From Leptopterna dolabrata (taxonomy: Eukaryota; Arthropoda; Insecta; Hemiptera; Miridae): a DNA stretch of 64,000 bases. Numbering within the stretch: position 1 is the stretch's first letter; every line of letters starts with the position of its first letter. The notes below the pieces were generated by a model that was not told where the DNA came from, did not search any database, and saw only the letters and a program-made list of their open reading frames with translations. The translations under genes were made by a program, and so were the position numbers. Below are positions 34,241 to 45,463 of this stretch, piece by piece. The stretch is taken from positions 9,287,170 through 9,351,169 of the forward strand of contig OX940986.1 in NCBI GenBank assembly GCA_954871275.1. The letters run 5' to 3'.

Positions 34241-35036
34241 TTTTTCCCCTCTCTTTCTCTTTTCAATCTTTTTCCCCAGGCTTTCAGCAGTTTATTGTTA
34301 TTTTACCTTCAGAATTTTCGTTTATAATATCGACACCTGAGAGGAAGAAGGGCCAATCTGTTTTTCCGGTTCTAGGGCAAAAAGCGAAAAAGGGCCAATC
34401 TTCAAAGTTGTTCTGTTGAAACAGTATAATTTGCATGTAATGTTGTGATTTATATTGCTCATAGCCGTTTTCTAAGGTTGGCAAATGGGGATTTGATATC
34501 ACCATGGTGATTTTCACGGAACTTCAAGATTTTAAGTGAACTTTGAAGTGTTCTACTCGCTTACTCTCCTCGTTTGTGATATAGGGCCTACTATTTTTCT
34601 GTCAGTCTTTTCATTTTTGATTCGATCGGCTTGATAATACTTTAAATCCACTATTTCGAAGACAAGAGGAGGTAGCATGGGGACTTCTTTTAGTTGAACA
34701 ACAATTGGAATTTTACAAGTGTTCATCAAAATACGTTGAAATTTCAAATTAGGACAAACTTGAGAATTAGAAGTATCGCAATTATAGTGTTAAGTTCGAG
34801 AAATCTTGGAATTAGATATGACACCCTTTTAGACGACATAACGCATTCTTTATTCACCCCCAGCATTAACAAATTATGCCTAATGTTACAGTCAAATTTT
34901 AAGAGTAATTTATATTGATTTAACTTAGTCATTACCACCTATTTGAAAAATATAAAAATGTGGAAACCCTTGAATAGAATGAAATTTGTATAGATTGGCC
35001 CTTTTACTTCCGTCAGTGCTTGGAAGCGCGGGAGTA

Positions 35037-36325
35037 AATCAATCAGTCATGCAGCATGACTTAATGAGCGAATTTTCAAAGAAATATTCGAATTAATGGC
35101 TATGGTTTTGAATAAAGGAAAACTTCGGTCTAAAATTTGGTTTTCTATGTATATTCTCTTCGTATTTATTTTAATTTGTACGTTTTGTCCATCCTGATTC
35201 TACCGTTTGTTTATTACGTAATTGTACTAAGTGCTTATTTATTTGATCGCTGTGGGTAAATTCAAGGAGTTGTACTAATCGTTTGCCTCCCCCTTTTTTG
35301 CTTCGAACTCTCGTCTTCAATTAATACTTCTCACATATTTCAATCTGACCACTCTAAGGGGGTGGGGGGGGGGGGGGGGGGGGGTAAGAGTTTAAAGATT
35401 ATCCTAGTTTTGGGTAATTTTTGCGCACTTTAAATGCTCTAATTTAAGAACGGATTTAGATATCTAAAATCCGATTTCACTATCGTGTTCAGCGTGCAAA
35501 AACCTTTAAAATGAGGGGTCACTTGTTAGAAAATAACATTTTGGGGATTTTTGGGTAATTTTTGCGCACTTTAAATGCTCTAATTTGAGAACGGATCAAG
35601 ATATCTAAAATCCGATTCCACCATCGTGTTCAGCGTGCAAAAACCTTTAAAATGAGGGGTCACTTGTTGGAAAATAACATTTTGGGGATTTTTGGGTAAT
35701 TTTTGCGCACTTTAAATGCTCTAATTTGAGAACGGATCAAGATATCTAAAATCCGATTCCACCATCGTGTTCAGCGTGCAAAAACCTTTAAAATGAGGGG
35801 TCACTTGTTAGAAAATAACATTTTGGGGATTTTTGGGTAATTATTGCGCACTTTAAATGCTCTAATTTGAGAACGGATCAAGATATCTAAAATCCGATTC
35901 CACCATCGTGTTCAGCGTGCAAAAACCTTTAAAATGAGGGGTCACTTGTTGGAAAATAACATTTTGGGGATTTTTGGGTAATTTTTGCGCACTTTAAATG
36001 CGCCAAAACCCTCCTTAGAGTAGGCCAATTTCGCCCATCTTCGAACTTAGCCTTTCGATTGCCAAGATAGATTTTTTGTGCAAATTTGAGCTGTTTATCT
36101 CAATTCTATCGAGAGTTATCGTCTGGAGTGACACATATATAAATAAATAAATATATATATAAATATATATATATATACATATAAAAAAGTGTTAAATTTC
36201 AGGAATCGTTTTAGAATGGTCTGAAACGGATTTCTATGAAGAAAATTTCCAAAAATTTATATTATTTAAATTTCGAAGCCATTGCAATAGCTTCATTTTC
36301 TTTGAAAATTCGCTAAAAGGGCCAA
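35037..36325 (+). mobile_element. R4 repeat copy b with 141-bp satellite
   Basis: It opens with AATCAGTCATGCAGCATGAC then GAGCGAATTTTCAAAG and closes with TTCTTTGAAAATTCGCT. A G21 run lies at 35364-35384 just before the satellite. Confidence 0.8.
35412..36000 (+). repeat. 141-bp satellite, about four copies
   Basis: GCGCACTTTAAATGC starts at 35423, 35564, 35705, 35846 and 35987, an exact period of 141. Each unit has ACCATCGTGTTCAGCGTGCA (slightly different in the first) and AAATGAGGGGTCACTTGTT. Confidence 0.9.
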
Positions 36326-36527
36326 TCTCGCCGAACGAAGCACATTGGCCTTTCTTCCTCTCAGAGATTCTCCCAAGGTTTCCGTCTCAAAGGGCCAATG
36401 TGGGCCTTCTTTCATATTTTTATTTTTATTAATTTTTGGGGTAATCCAAACTGAGAAAATCTTGTAGGTTCTTGTAGCCTATTGATTTTTACAAGTGATT
36501 ATGAAAAAAACAAGTGGTAAAACTCAA

Positions 36528-37496
36528 AAACCAGTCATGCAGCATGACTTAATGAGCGAATTTTCAAAGAAATATTCGAATTAATGGCTATGGTTTTGAA
36601 TAAAGGAAAACTTCTTCCTCCTACTGTTAGTACCTAAATTGAATAATTTGAAATCGATTTTTTCTTTCGTCTTCCTTCTAGTAATACGTGGGCCGGTACT
36701 TGTCTATCTATGAAGGTATCATAACAATTATTATGTCAAATGGGAAATTCAAGGAGTTGTACTAATCGTTTGCCTCCCCCTTTTTTGCTTCGAACTCTCG
36801 TCTTCAATTAATACTTCTCACATTTTTCAATCTGACCACTCTAAGGGGGTGGGGGGGGGGGAAGAGTTTAAAGATTATCCTAGTTTTGGGTAATTTTTGC
36901 GCACTTTAAATGCTCTAATTTAAGAACGGATTTAGATATCTAAAATCCGATTTCACCATCGTGTTCAGCGTGCAAAAACCTTTAAAATGAGGGGTCACTT
37001 GTTAGAAAATAACATTTTGGGGATTTTTGGGTAATTTTTGCGCACTTTAAATGCTCTAATTTGAGAACGGATCAAGATATCTAAAATCCGATTCCACCAT
37101 CGTGTTCAGCGTGCAAAAACCTTTAAAATGAGGGGTCACTTGTTGGAAAATAACATTTTGGGGATTTTTGGGTAATTTTTGCGCACTTTAAATGCGCCAA
37201 AACCCTCCTTAGAGTAGGCCAATTTCGCCCATCTTCGAACTTAGCCTTTCGATTGCCAAGATAGATTTTTTGTGCAAATTTGAGCTGTTTATCTCAATTC
37301 TATCGAGAGTTATCGTCTGGAGTGACACACATATATATATAAATATATATATACATATAAAAAAGTGTTAAATTTCAGGAATCGTTTTAGAATGGTCTGA
37401 AACGGATTTCTATGAAGAAAATTTCCAAAAATTTATATTATTTAAATTTCGAAGCCATTGCAATAGCTTCATTTTCTTTGAAAATTCGCTAAAAGG
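36528..37496 (+). mobile_element. R4 repeat copy c (tandem duplicate of b)
   Basis: Same ends and near-identical interior as copy b, including the phrase TTTGCCTCCCCCTTTTTTGC. It has only two full satellite units and a G11 run (36851-36861) where b has G21. Confidence 0.8.
36889..37195 (+). repeat. 141-bp satellite, about two copies
   Basis: GCGCAC phase points are at 36899, 37040 and 37181. Sequence equals that of the array at 35.4-36.0 kb. Confidence 0.9.
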
Positions 37497-37599
37497 GATT
37501 TAATAACAGCGGTCCGAAGTCTAGAAATGGGTGGGAAAAATCAGATTGGCCCTTCTTCCTCTCAGGTGTCGATATAAACATATTATGTCCATCAGGCTT

Positions 37600-37781
37600 T
37601 TTTTTAATGTCCACCAGGCTGTTGCAGGTATCTACCTGCCCTTCTGGTTTTCCTTTTTATTCATTTATTTTATTTATTTTATTTTTTTCTTTATGTTACT
37701 TTTTTAACGTGTGCGTGAAACGCGGGGCGGGATTTTAGAATGTCCTATGCATCAATAAAATATTATTATTATTATTATTAT
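37600..37781 (+). mobile_element. Non-LTR 3' end with (ATT)n tail
   Basis: A T-rich segment, then AACGCGGGGCGGGATTTTAG, ending in CAATAAAAT and ATT repeats to 37781. This tail type is known from I-like elements and related SINEs. No frame is present. Confidence 0.45.
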
Positions 37782-37784
37782 CAG

Positions 37785-39930
37785 TAAAATAGTCTAGAAA
37801 TTGGGTTACCAAACGGCCCCCCCCCCCCCGCGACAGGGTCCATCCAGGTGGATCTGTCTTGTGCGAAAAGGAAACGCGGGAACGCGTGACGGGCGGAAAC
37901 GGTCAGGGCACGCGGAAGCTGCTTCCACCGAACTTCCGGATCAATCTTGTGATATTTTACTAATAAGATGAAGCGAGTTCTCCGCTATTGTTGGTTGTCC
38001 TGACTTCATGACACGCTCTCTTCACTGTTTCGTAACGCGATGTGCTCAGCGTGCGGGGTGCATTTGATACCGATCGGGATCTCGGTTATGTTCGTTGTTG
38101 CCACGTCGAATTCGCTGTGGATATAAAGAAAGGGCCCGGCTTAGGTTACATATTTAGCTATAATTTGGGTTTTATCCTGAAAAACGCCATATCTATATTT
38201 TCACGTCTGAAAATTACATCACGTCACGTGTATTACAGTGTGCCACTACTGTTAAGGGGAGTCAGTACCTACCCAAAAATTCGGAAAAAATATATTTTTT
38301 ATTTTGTGCCCTGATGGAATCTCTATTCAATTCTGAAGATTTTGGTATATTATAACATTCAATAGTTGTGTAGAAGAAAACGGTCGTAAATGATGTTGGA
38401 AGTGCGCGGCGTCCGGCGCAGTTCAGGCGCTAGGCGCTAGTGCCGGCACTGACTTATCAACGTACCTACTTACTTATGCCACACAACTCAGAAGAACTTC
38501 ACCCAAGCTGTTTTTTCTGCTTCCATGTGATTTATAGGTCTTTATGATAAGGAAAAATTATTATATCAAGCCACTAGCGGAATATAGTGGAGTATTGTGT
38601 ACAGTTATGGCGGTGACAAACCTTTTGGAGGCGTTGAAGTTGAAGCACTAGGTTGAGGAACCTCTTTCTTCTCCTCATTCCCGTGAAATTTCCTTTTTTT
38701 GAACGCAACTAACTATTTTATAAAAGAACCTAAAATAAGCTCCAAAAAGAAGGTAAAAATTGAAGGTACTAAGTCGAAAAATACGCGATGAAAGTTTAAA
38801 ACTTGAAGCGGTTCATAAAACGTTTTGTTGATATAAAATACCGGTAAAACCAAAAACGTGTATAACATCATTGTTACCTCATTCCCTTCACAGAGTAGTA
38901 ATATGTAGAAGTTTTCATCGTCTAACATCCATGATTGGGCATACAGGTCACTTGACAACATGGAATATTGCATCCTAACAACCAAATGCTATTTTCTCAA
39001 AACAACGTTTTTTGACCTTTCGGTACATGAATCTCGAGATTCCAGGTAGCTATCGAAGTTCTGTTTTTTTCGCATTGTACAGGACATCCGAGACTGTATG
39101 TGGAACCAAAAAAATAAGTAATATTCGATTGCAAGAATCAGGAGAGCTCAATGTGTCTAATGTGTTCTAAAAAGGGGTGCCAAGCGCCTGTGCAACGCAC
39201 GGATGATTGAATGGTTTTCTATTATATTGTTGGTTCCAGTGAAAGTTGGAGAGTGACTGAACACAATTTTTTTTTAAATATCAAAATTGGTCCATTAGGG
39301 GCTTGGCAACGTGTACCGGAAAAACCCCAAATTACTACTAAGTGCTGACTCCCCAGAACTGCACCCTCTACTATAACAAACCCCACTAATTATACTAAAG
39401 CAGAGAACAAAAAATTTGTTTTTAGCTGGCTAATATCACAAGGACATCTATTATGCGACAATTTATTCGCGAGTTCTTATGTAGTGTAGGGATCTGTGTG
39501 GTAGCAATGTACTAAGTTAGTATGCTATTGATTTAATAATATACATAAATAATATATAATATTAGTCCACACAATTTGAAGGTTTATGTAGGTAATCGGG
39601 AGTTGACTCCCCCACCCAGCTCGGAATTGTGTTCGTTGGTGTGGGGTAGTTCCAGTTAATGTAGCTTAAATTCTTAATTTCTTCTTCATGTATTATATAC
39701 CTATGTATCTTGTGTTGTTAGAGGAATAAATTTTATTTTCATTTCATCTAACAACAAATTCTCAACGATAATATTCACCTTCACAGTTTTGGCAATAGGC
39801 CATAACTTCAGTGAATAACCAAAGCCATTACATTCCACACTGGTCACACAGTTGGTCATTTTATTAATACATCTTTATTTGCCATTTAGAAACAATAACG
39901 TGAATAGGAAGTATGGATGAGCTCTCATAC
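37785..39930. other. Stretch without a recognisable gene
   Basis: A C13 run at 37817-37829 starts a GC-richer patch (to about 38100) with a 90-codon frame at 38042-38314 that I do not recognise. The rest is AT-rich. Confidence 0.4.
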
Positions 39931-39934
39931 CTAA

Positions 39935-40195
39935 TTATGCGGACCAGCCATTCTCGCAACTAACCCGTTGGTGGTCCCATTTCAAGCACTGGTCTTCATC
40001 TGTCTTTAGATAATCTGTTGAAGATACTTTTCCTGTTTCAGGACAGGCAAAAGCCAGCCGAGCACACAACGACAGATGTTCTATCGGGGTTGTGTCTTTT
40101 CCTCTAAAAGCGAACGCGATGAACTTTGTTTTGTCATATTTGACCACAGCTGTCCCATATCCCCGAGACAAAAGGCCGTTTTACTGAGACATTCT
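39935..40195 (-). CDS. Possible terminal exon of an unknown gene
   Basis: The minus-strand frame reads LLSRGYGTAVVKYDKTKFIA and onward for about 80 codons. It has four Cys (LCARLAFACPETG, DEDQCLKWDHQ, VSCENGWSA) and stops at TAA 39935-39937. An AATAAA on the same strand lies about 60 bases downstream (near 39874), as in a last exon. Upstream the frame is cut by a stop and then by the edge of an R4 repeat at 40203, so the 5' part or splice site is unclear (TGTCTCAG near 40181 is one candidate acceptor). I do not recognise the protein. The composition looks coding, but chance is not excluded. Confidence 0.3.
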
Positions 40196-40389
40196 TCAGC
40201 TTTTAGCGAAATTTCAAAGAAAATAAAGCTATTGCAATCGGTACAAAATTTTCAGAACATGAACTTTCGAATTTTTTTTATAGGCAAATCCGTTTCAGAG
40301 CATCCTGAACTCATCCCGATTTTTAACAATAATTTATATGCATATATATAATTTCATATATTGGAAGGATTTTGACCGTCGATCAATAG

Positions 40390-40630
40390 TTGTCTCCAAT
40401 TGTTAAGGTGCGGTCGAAATGAAAATTCATATATCCAACGTTTCAAAGGTTTATGCCTTATAATATGAGTTGAATGGTGGTGACTGATAGTGAAACGACT
40501 CAGTAGTTTTCAAGTTGACACTTGGGATACCAGATAGCAACTGATCCCTGATGATAAAGGCATAAACCTTTGAAACGTCGGATATATGAATTTTCATTTC
40601 GACCGCACCTCGAAAATTGGAGACGACTAT
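40390..40630. mobile_element. Hairpin (foldback) element 6 with hammerhead-like core
   Basis: The arm GTCTCCAATTGTTAAGGTGC then GGTCGAAATGAAAATTCA is mirrored at 40581-40628. The right arm holds an intact core. In the left arm the core string CTGATGA is missing while GAAACGTTGG remains. Confidence 0.85.
40544..40583 (+). ncRNA. Hammerhead ribozyme-like fold 6
   Basis: Stem I ATCC (40544-40547) pairs with GGAT (40580-40583). Core CTGATGA is at 40548-40554, then an extra T, stem II AAAGG/CCTTT with loop CATAAA, GAA at 40572-40574, self-complementary ACGT, and C at 40579. Confidence 0.7.
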
Positions 40631-41194
40631 AATTTTATATGTGGTATTTATATTTATGTATCACTCCAGACGATATACAAATTCCAAATTTCGTCAAAAT
40701 GTTCGTATTGCCCGGACGAATTTGAAGATGAGCGATTTGAAAAATCCTAAGGGTGCCAAATTTGAGTTTTTAATGGGACAAAAATTTGTAAAAAACGGCT
40801 AAAATCGCGAATACTTTATATAAAATCCCTGAAAGTGGTAAAGAAGGGTGAGTAAAGAGAAAAATACAATTTTTTTTTCCTACAGAATAGGGGCCAAATT
40901 TGGATTTTTGGCGGTCAAAAATTGGTGTTTAGAGCTAAAATCAATATTACCTGACGGAGTGTGGGATGGGGATTCACGACAAAAGAGGGAATGTTTTGAT
41001 TATAAAAATATTTAGATTTAAAAAAAGAGTGGGTCAAATTGAATTTTGTAAGGGTAAAAAATCGGTAAAATGACTAAAACCACGAAATGGTATAATTTTA
41101 CGAAAAGTGGTATGGCTCCTCGCTATATCATCTTTTTACACAATGGTCCGGATATTTATTTGAACATATGCTCTTATAGCCATGCTGCATGACT

Positions 41195-42540
41195 GGATTT
41201 TTTTTTTTTTTAATTACAAAACCCCAGGTTTAGTAATTACTAGCCAGTTTACTAGCCAGTCGTATTTTACTACGACTGAAGTATCATCATCAATGGAAAA
41301 TTCCTCCCCGTCTATAAAAGCCCCCCCCCCCCCAAAAAAAAACAATAAAATAAATCTTAGCTCCAAATAAAGACAGCGGTAATGTAGCACTGTACTGTTG
41401 GTATATGGAATTAGAAAACGTTATTTTCGGTTATGCCAAACTTAACGTAGCGTGCAATGAAAGATTATTCGTATCGAATCTCTTCTATCAGAGAATGCAA
41501 ATGCGGCTATCTATGAAATTAAAGGAGGAGGGTCCAGGTGATACGGTAATCAAACTAGGATCGGATGCCGAGCGAAAATAATTGCTTGCGCCCTGCATTA
41601 CATTCCTCAACTCGGCAGGCGATATTTACTGCGCAGGCGCAATTAAAAAAAAAAATTGTTTCGCACCGGAGCGTTGACTTTTCTTTTTCCGCTCGCCCGT
41701 CGTGCGGGTAACTATGTATTAGTTGTGTATAATAGCATCCATCAAACAAGAAGATGAAAGCATCGAGGTGATCCCTGCCAGTCGAAAGTTGGACGAATCA
41801 GATTATTGATCGCCCTCCAGAGTTGGAGAGTGAAACAGTTCAGACAAAGATACCGATCAGAACTGAGCAGATTTGAATGGGATCTCCAGACAGGCAGGTT
41901 ATCTCTGCGACGGCCACTCGTGGATTCAAACAACTGAAGAGCTGGGCCGAAAAGAGATACATGTTACATTTTTTGGACAAATTTTTTTGGCATCGAATTA
42001 AAGCTTGAAGTCTACTTTATTATAAGACAGATATTCATCACTTTAACTTCATTTCCATTCCATGGCTATTTGAATGAGTGAAAATGTGATGCCTCTAATA
42101 GACGAAAAGGGGTAAATGTGGGTGAATGTTATGTTCCCATGGCTACATGACGCTGCTTGCCTCCCCCTGATGGAATATTATTTTTTCATCTCACGATTTC
42201 AGTACCTATTATTAATATTATCCCATTGAGTTTATTTTCATTCATTCTTCTTTCAAAAAACTCAAAATGGATGGAAATGGAATGGACGTAATTTCTTTTA
42301 TCGTAAAACGATGTTGACCGTTTGAACAAGTCGAGATGCCGAGTCATTGACTTTTCGAAATGGGAGGACAACACAAGGAAAGAACTGAAAAACTCGGGGC
42401 AGCCTTACGTCTCTAAACAGAAGTACCCCATCCAGGTAAAATCCCTCCTCAAAATCAGCACGTTTGTAGTGAGTTACATTGCCCTTATTCATGTGGAGAT
42501 GTTCCGCTCTAACAGAGAGTTATTTTACACAATCTTTCAT
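41195..42540. other. Stretch without a recognisable gene
   Basis: A C13 run at 41321-41333. Frames at 41555-41933 (minus) and 42322-42535 (plus) are short and unrecognised. Confidence 0.4.
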
Positions 42541-42544
42541 TATA

Positions 42545-43741
42545 TTAAAAACGCTGCAAAGTCCTTGTCACATGGGTTTATTATTCTATTGGACATAGCT
42601 ACAGAAATGTTGGCTGTTCATTTATTGCTTCTTTCATGCGTTATAATCGAAATAGCTATTTCTGATGGTTTCCATTAATTTTGGCCCCTAAAACACAAAT
42701 TAGGTACTTTTTTTTTTTTTTTAACTATCTTTGATCATTGGTAGTGCCATTTAATCGTCTTGATCGACGTCTTGACACTTTTCCCAGTGTTATTATACAA
42801 ACAGATGGTGATTTCAGACGATTTCCCAGGTTTTTCACCCATAAAAATCAATTTTGGGAGCTGAACATTTGGTAGAACTCAAGTTTCCCCTCTTTGGTCA
42901 AAATCGACTTCATATTCGGTCTTCTCGTCCCCAAAAACATAGAAAACGATATCTGAGAAGCTCATGTTACCAACATGTTGCTAAAACGCAAAACGCTGCA
43001 AAGTCCTTGTCACATGGGGTTTATTATTCTACAGAAATGTTGGCTGTACATTTATTGTTTGTTTCATGTGAAATAATTGAAATAGCTATTTCTGATGGTT
43101 TCCAACAATTTTGGCCCCCAAAACACAAATTAGGTAGGTAGGTACGATCTTTTTTTTTTTTTTCAAATTAACTTTGATCATTGGTAGTGCCATTTAATCG
43201 TCTTGATCCACGTGTTGACACTTTTTCTAGTGTTATTCTACAAACTGATGGTGATTTCAGACGATTTCCCAGGTTTTTGACTCATACAAAATCAATTTTG
43301 GGAGCTGAACATCTGGTACAACCTCAATTTTCCACTCCTTGGCCAAAATCGACCTCATATTCGATCTTCTCGTCCCCAAAAACATGGAAAACGATACCTC
43401 AAAAGCTCATGTTACCAACATGTTGCTAAAACGCAAAAAGTACCTATTTTTACACACATTTTCACTCACAACACCCCTGGGAATATTCCGATCGGGCTGA
43501 AAAGTTTCGGGACACAACTAGGGCCCAAATGGAGCATGTGTGCGAAAGAACGACTTTTTTAGACCGAAAATGAAGCCGGTACACGTGATACGGCGGACGG
43601 CGTACGGCGGACGGCGGACGGACATTGTATTTTTTGAATCTAGGCACCTTGAAACGGAAAACAAAAAATTTTGAGGGGGTGTTATAAAAATTTTTTGCTG
43701 ACCGAATACATAGGTGTATTATTCACAGAATAATAAACCAA
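42545..43741 (+). mobile_element. R1 repeat, second dimeric copy
   Basis: AAAAACGCTGCAAAGTCCTT starts at about 42548 and again at about 42990, after GTTGCTAAAACGC. The full unit ends with GGTGTATTATTCACAGAATA then ATAAACC. The junction between truncated and full unit matches that of the copy at 6.4-7.5 kb. Confidence 0.8.
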
Positions 43742-43744
43742 AAT

Positions 43745-44880
43745 AATAAAAATGTACACTGAGTTCTTCAGCATACTATTTTTATTTGAAACTAAAAGAA
43801 AGAATCGTCTGCCATAGTGGTGATCAGCTTCCTCGCATTTTAGCATGATCATTATAGATCATTGAAACTTTTAAAATAATAATATCTGAGGAGCATAGAT
43901 AATAAATACCTAGGCATAATATAGGGTATTCTGTTGGAATATGGAGGTATCATGCGGGGGTTGGTAGAGTTCCACGTTTGAGCATGCGCAGAGGCCACTA
44001 TTAATCCGATTGCGCAAGAACGTCATAAGTGTCCACCTAGGTCCTCATCCGCACTATTCCTGAAAACGTCATCAAATCGAAAGAAAATTTGAGGGAGTTA
44101 TGCCTGTGGCAAGGATTTGCGGACACACACACACATACACGAAACCAAGTTTGTTCTGAAAGCTCTGAAACGCAAAATGCAAGTGGAAATTTTGATTTTG
44201 GAAGACAAAACGTTGCTCTTCAAAAGTGATCACAAGGCTTCCACAACCTTGGCTGACGCGCGCTGAAGCAAAAGCAATATTGTGATGGAAAAGGGGTATA
44301 TGTTACATTTAGGTTGTGAATTTGTGACCGTATGATTCAGAATAGGTTTTTTGGCTTTCCTGTAAAATTCCAGAAATGAACATGTACCCCTTTTCGGCCC
44401 ATTGTTGTCTTAGCGCATGTGTAACCAAACCTTTCTTACGCTCATACTCTTCCAATTCACCGCAACAAGTTTCGATTAAATCTCCGGGATTATGCATGTT
44501 GCGTCTCGTGTCGTTATACATTTTCTAACGATTAAAAACTACATTTAATTTTAGAAACAACAAACAACGAAACCCAATTATTACGTGATATCGCCTATAC
44601 ACACCTGTATTATAAAGTTACCCTTCTTATTATACTACTTGTAAGAAGTGGTTGTCTATTGTTAGTGCTATAAAATTGTTCAGCTCAAGGCAAATTTAAT
44701 AACGTAAAAAAACCATACCCTTCTATCGAAAGTTTTCGAGTTACGGCGTTCTGAAAATTTCAGCCTCTACTTTGAACCCCTTAGAGATGACTGACAGTAA
44801 CGCCGAGCTTCGAGGACCAACCAGACCCCGAACGGAACCTATAACCCGAATTTCATCAATTTTTATTCATGGTAACTAAG
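43745..44880. other. Stretch without a recognisable gene
   Basis: A CA microsatellite at 44124-44140. A 70-codon minus-strand frame (44309-44521) is unrecognised. Confidence 0.4.
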
Positions 44881-45240
44881 AAAAGTGGCCAGTACGGCCA
44901 CCTACAGAAATGTTGGCTGTTATTTTTTCTTCCAGGTGCAATCATTTCTAATAATTTTTAATAGTAGCTATTTCTGATGGTTTCCAATCATTTGGGCCCC
45001 CAAAAACACGAATTACGCTTTTTTTTCTTCTAATTATCCTTGATAATTGGTAGTGCCATTTAATTTCCTTAATTCACCTGAACACTTTTTCTAGTGTTAA
45101 TATATTATACATTTATGGAGATTTCAGACCATTTCCCAGGTTTTTGACTGATAAAAAATGAATTCTGGGAGCTTAACGTTCGTTAAAATTTCAATTCTTC
45201 ACTCTTTGGTCAAAATCAACTTCATATTCGGTCTATCAAT
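44840..45240 (+). mobile_element. R1 fragment fused to R2-type text
   Basis: CATGGTAACTAAGAAAAGTG (also at 10905) joins R1 text from ACAGAAATGTTGGCTGTT to CTTCATATTCGGTC. Both ends are missing. Confidence 0.55.
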
Positions 45241-45448
45241 TTTCGGTTCATCAACACCAGCCCCGCAGTCCAGCTAATAATCTCAGTTCCTAGTGCAAAC
45301 AAGGGGTGTAAATCGCGGTTCAAACTGGAGTCTAAATTACACTCAAGCCCACGCACTTGATAATTTGGGAGTTTATTTTACTTGTGTGGTTAACTAACAA
45401 CCTCTAAATAACCACAGTTCACGTTATGTACCTTCCACCTTGTTAACC

Positions 45449-45463
45449 ATGGTCATCCTCATC
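45449..45463 (+). CDS. His-rich gene, proposed exon 1 (start)
   Basis: ATG in the context TTAACCATGG encodes MVILI and is followed by donor GTATTA. The 82-bp intron ends in TATTTATTTTTCAG. Joining completes a hydrophobic signal-peptide core. A different start exon further upstream is possible. Confidence 0.45.

Larger units (their letters stand above)
34317..37588. mobile_element. 3.3-kb composite element with 40-bp inverted ends
   Basis: ATATCGACACCTGAGAGGAA then GAAGGGCCAATCTG (34327-34360) is mirrored by CAGATTGGCCCTTCTTCCTC then TCAGGTGTCGATAT (37542-37575). Inside are two R4 copies with satellites, and GGGCCAAT words near 34385, 36315 and 36400. Small frames (34553-34747 minus and others) have no recognised domain. 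I see no clear target duplication. Confidence 0.65.
40203..41192 (-). mobile_element. R4 repeat copy d, interrupted by hairpin 6
   Basis: It begins AGCGAAATTTCAAAGAAAAT, contains AAATCCGTTTCAGAGCATCC, and ends TTATAGCCATGCTGCATGAC. Hairpin element 6 sits inside at 40390-40630. Confidence 0.75.

Noticed and set aside
6983..43429. Possible conserved protein in R1 (similar frames at 6983-7366, 21978-22226 and 43181-43429)
   Set aside because: The frames are open in some copies but broken at 6.6 and 13.9 kb; the similarity is explained by nucleotide identity among copies.
44869..44880. CATGGTAACT as start exon of the His-rich gene
   Set aside because: It lies in a dispersed repeat that also occurs at 10905; the ATG at 45449 gives a better signal peptide.
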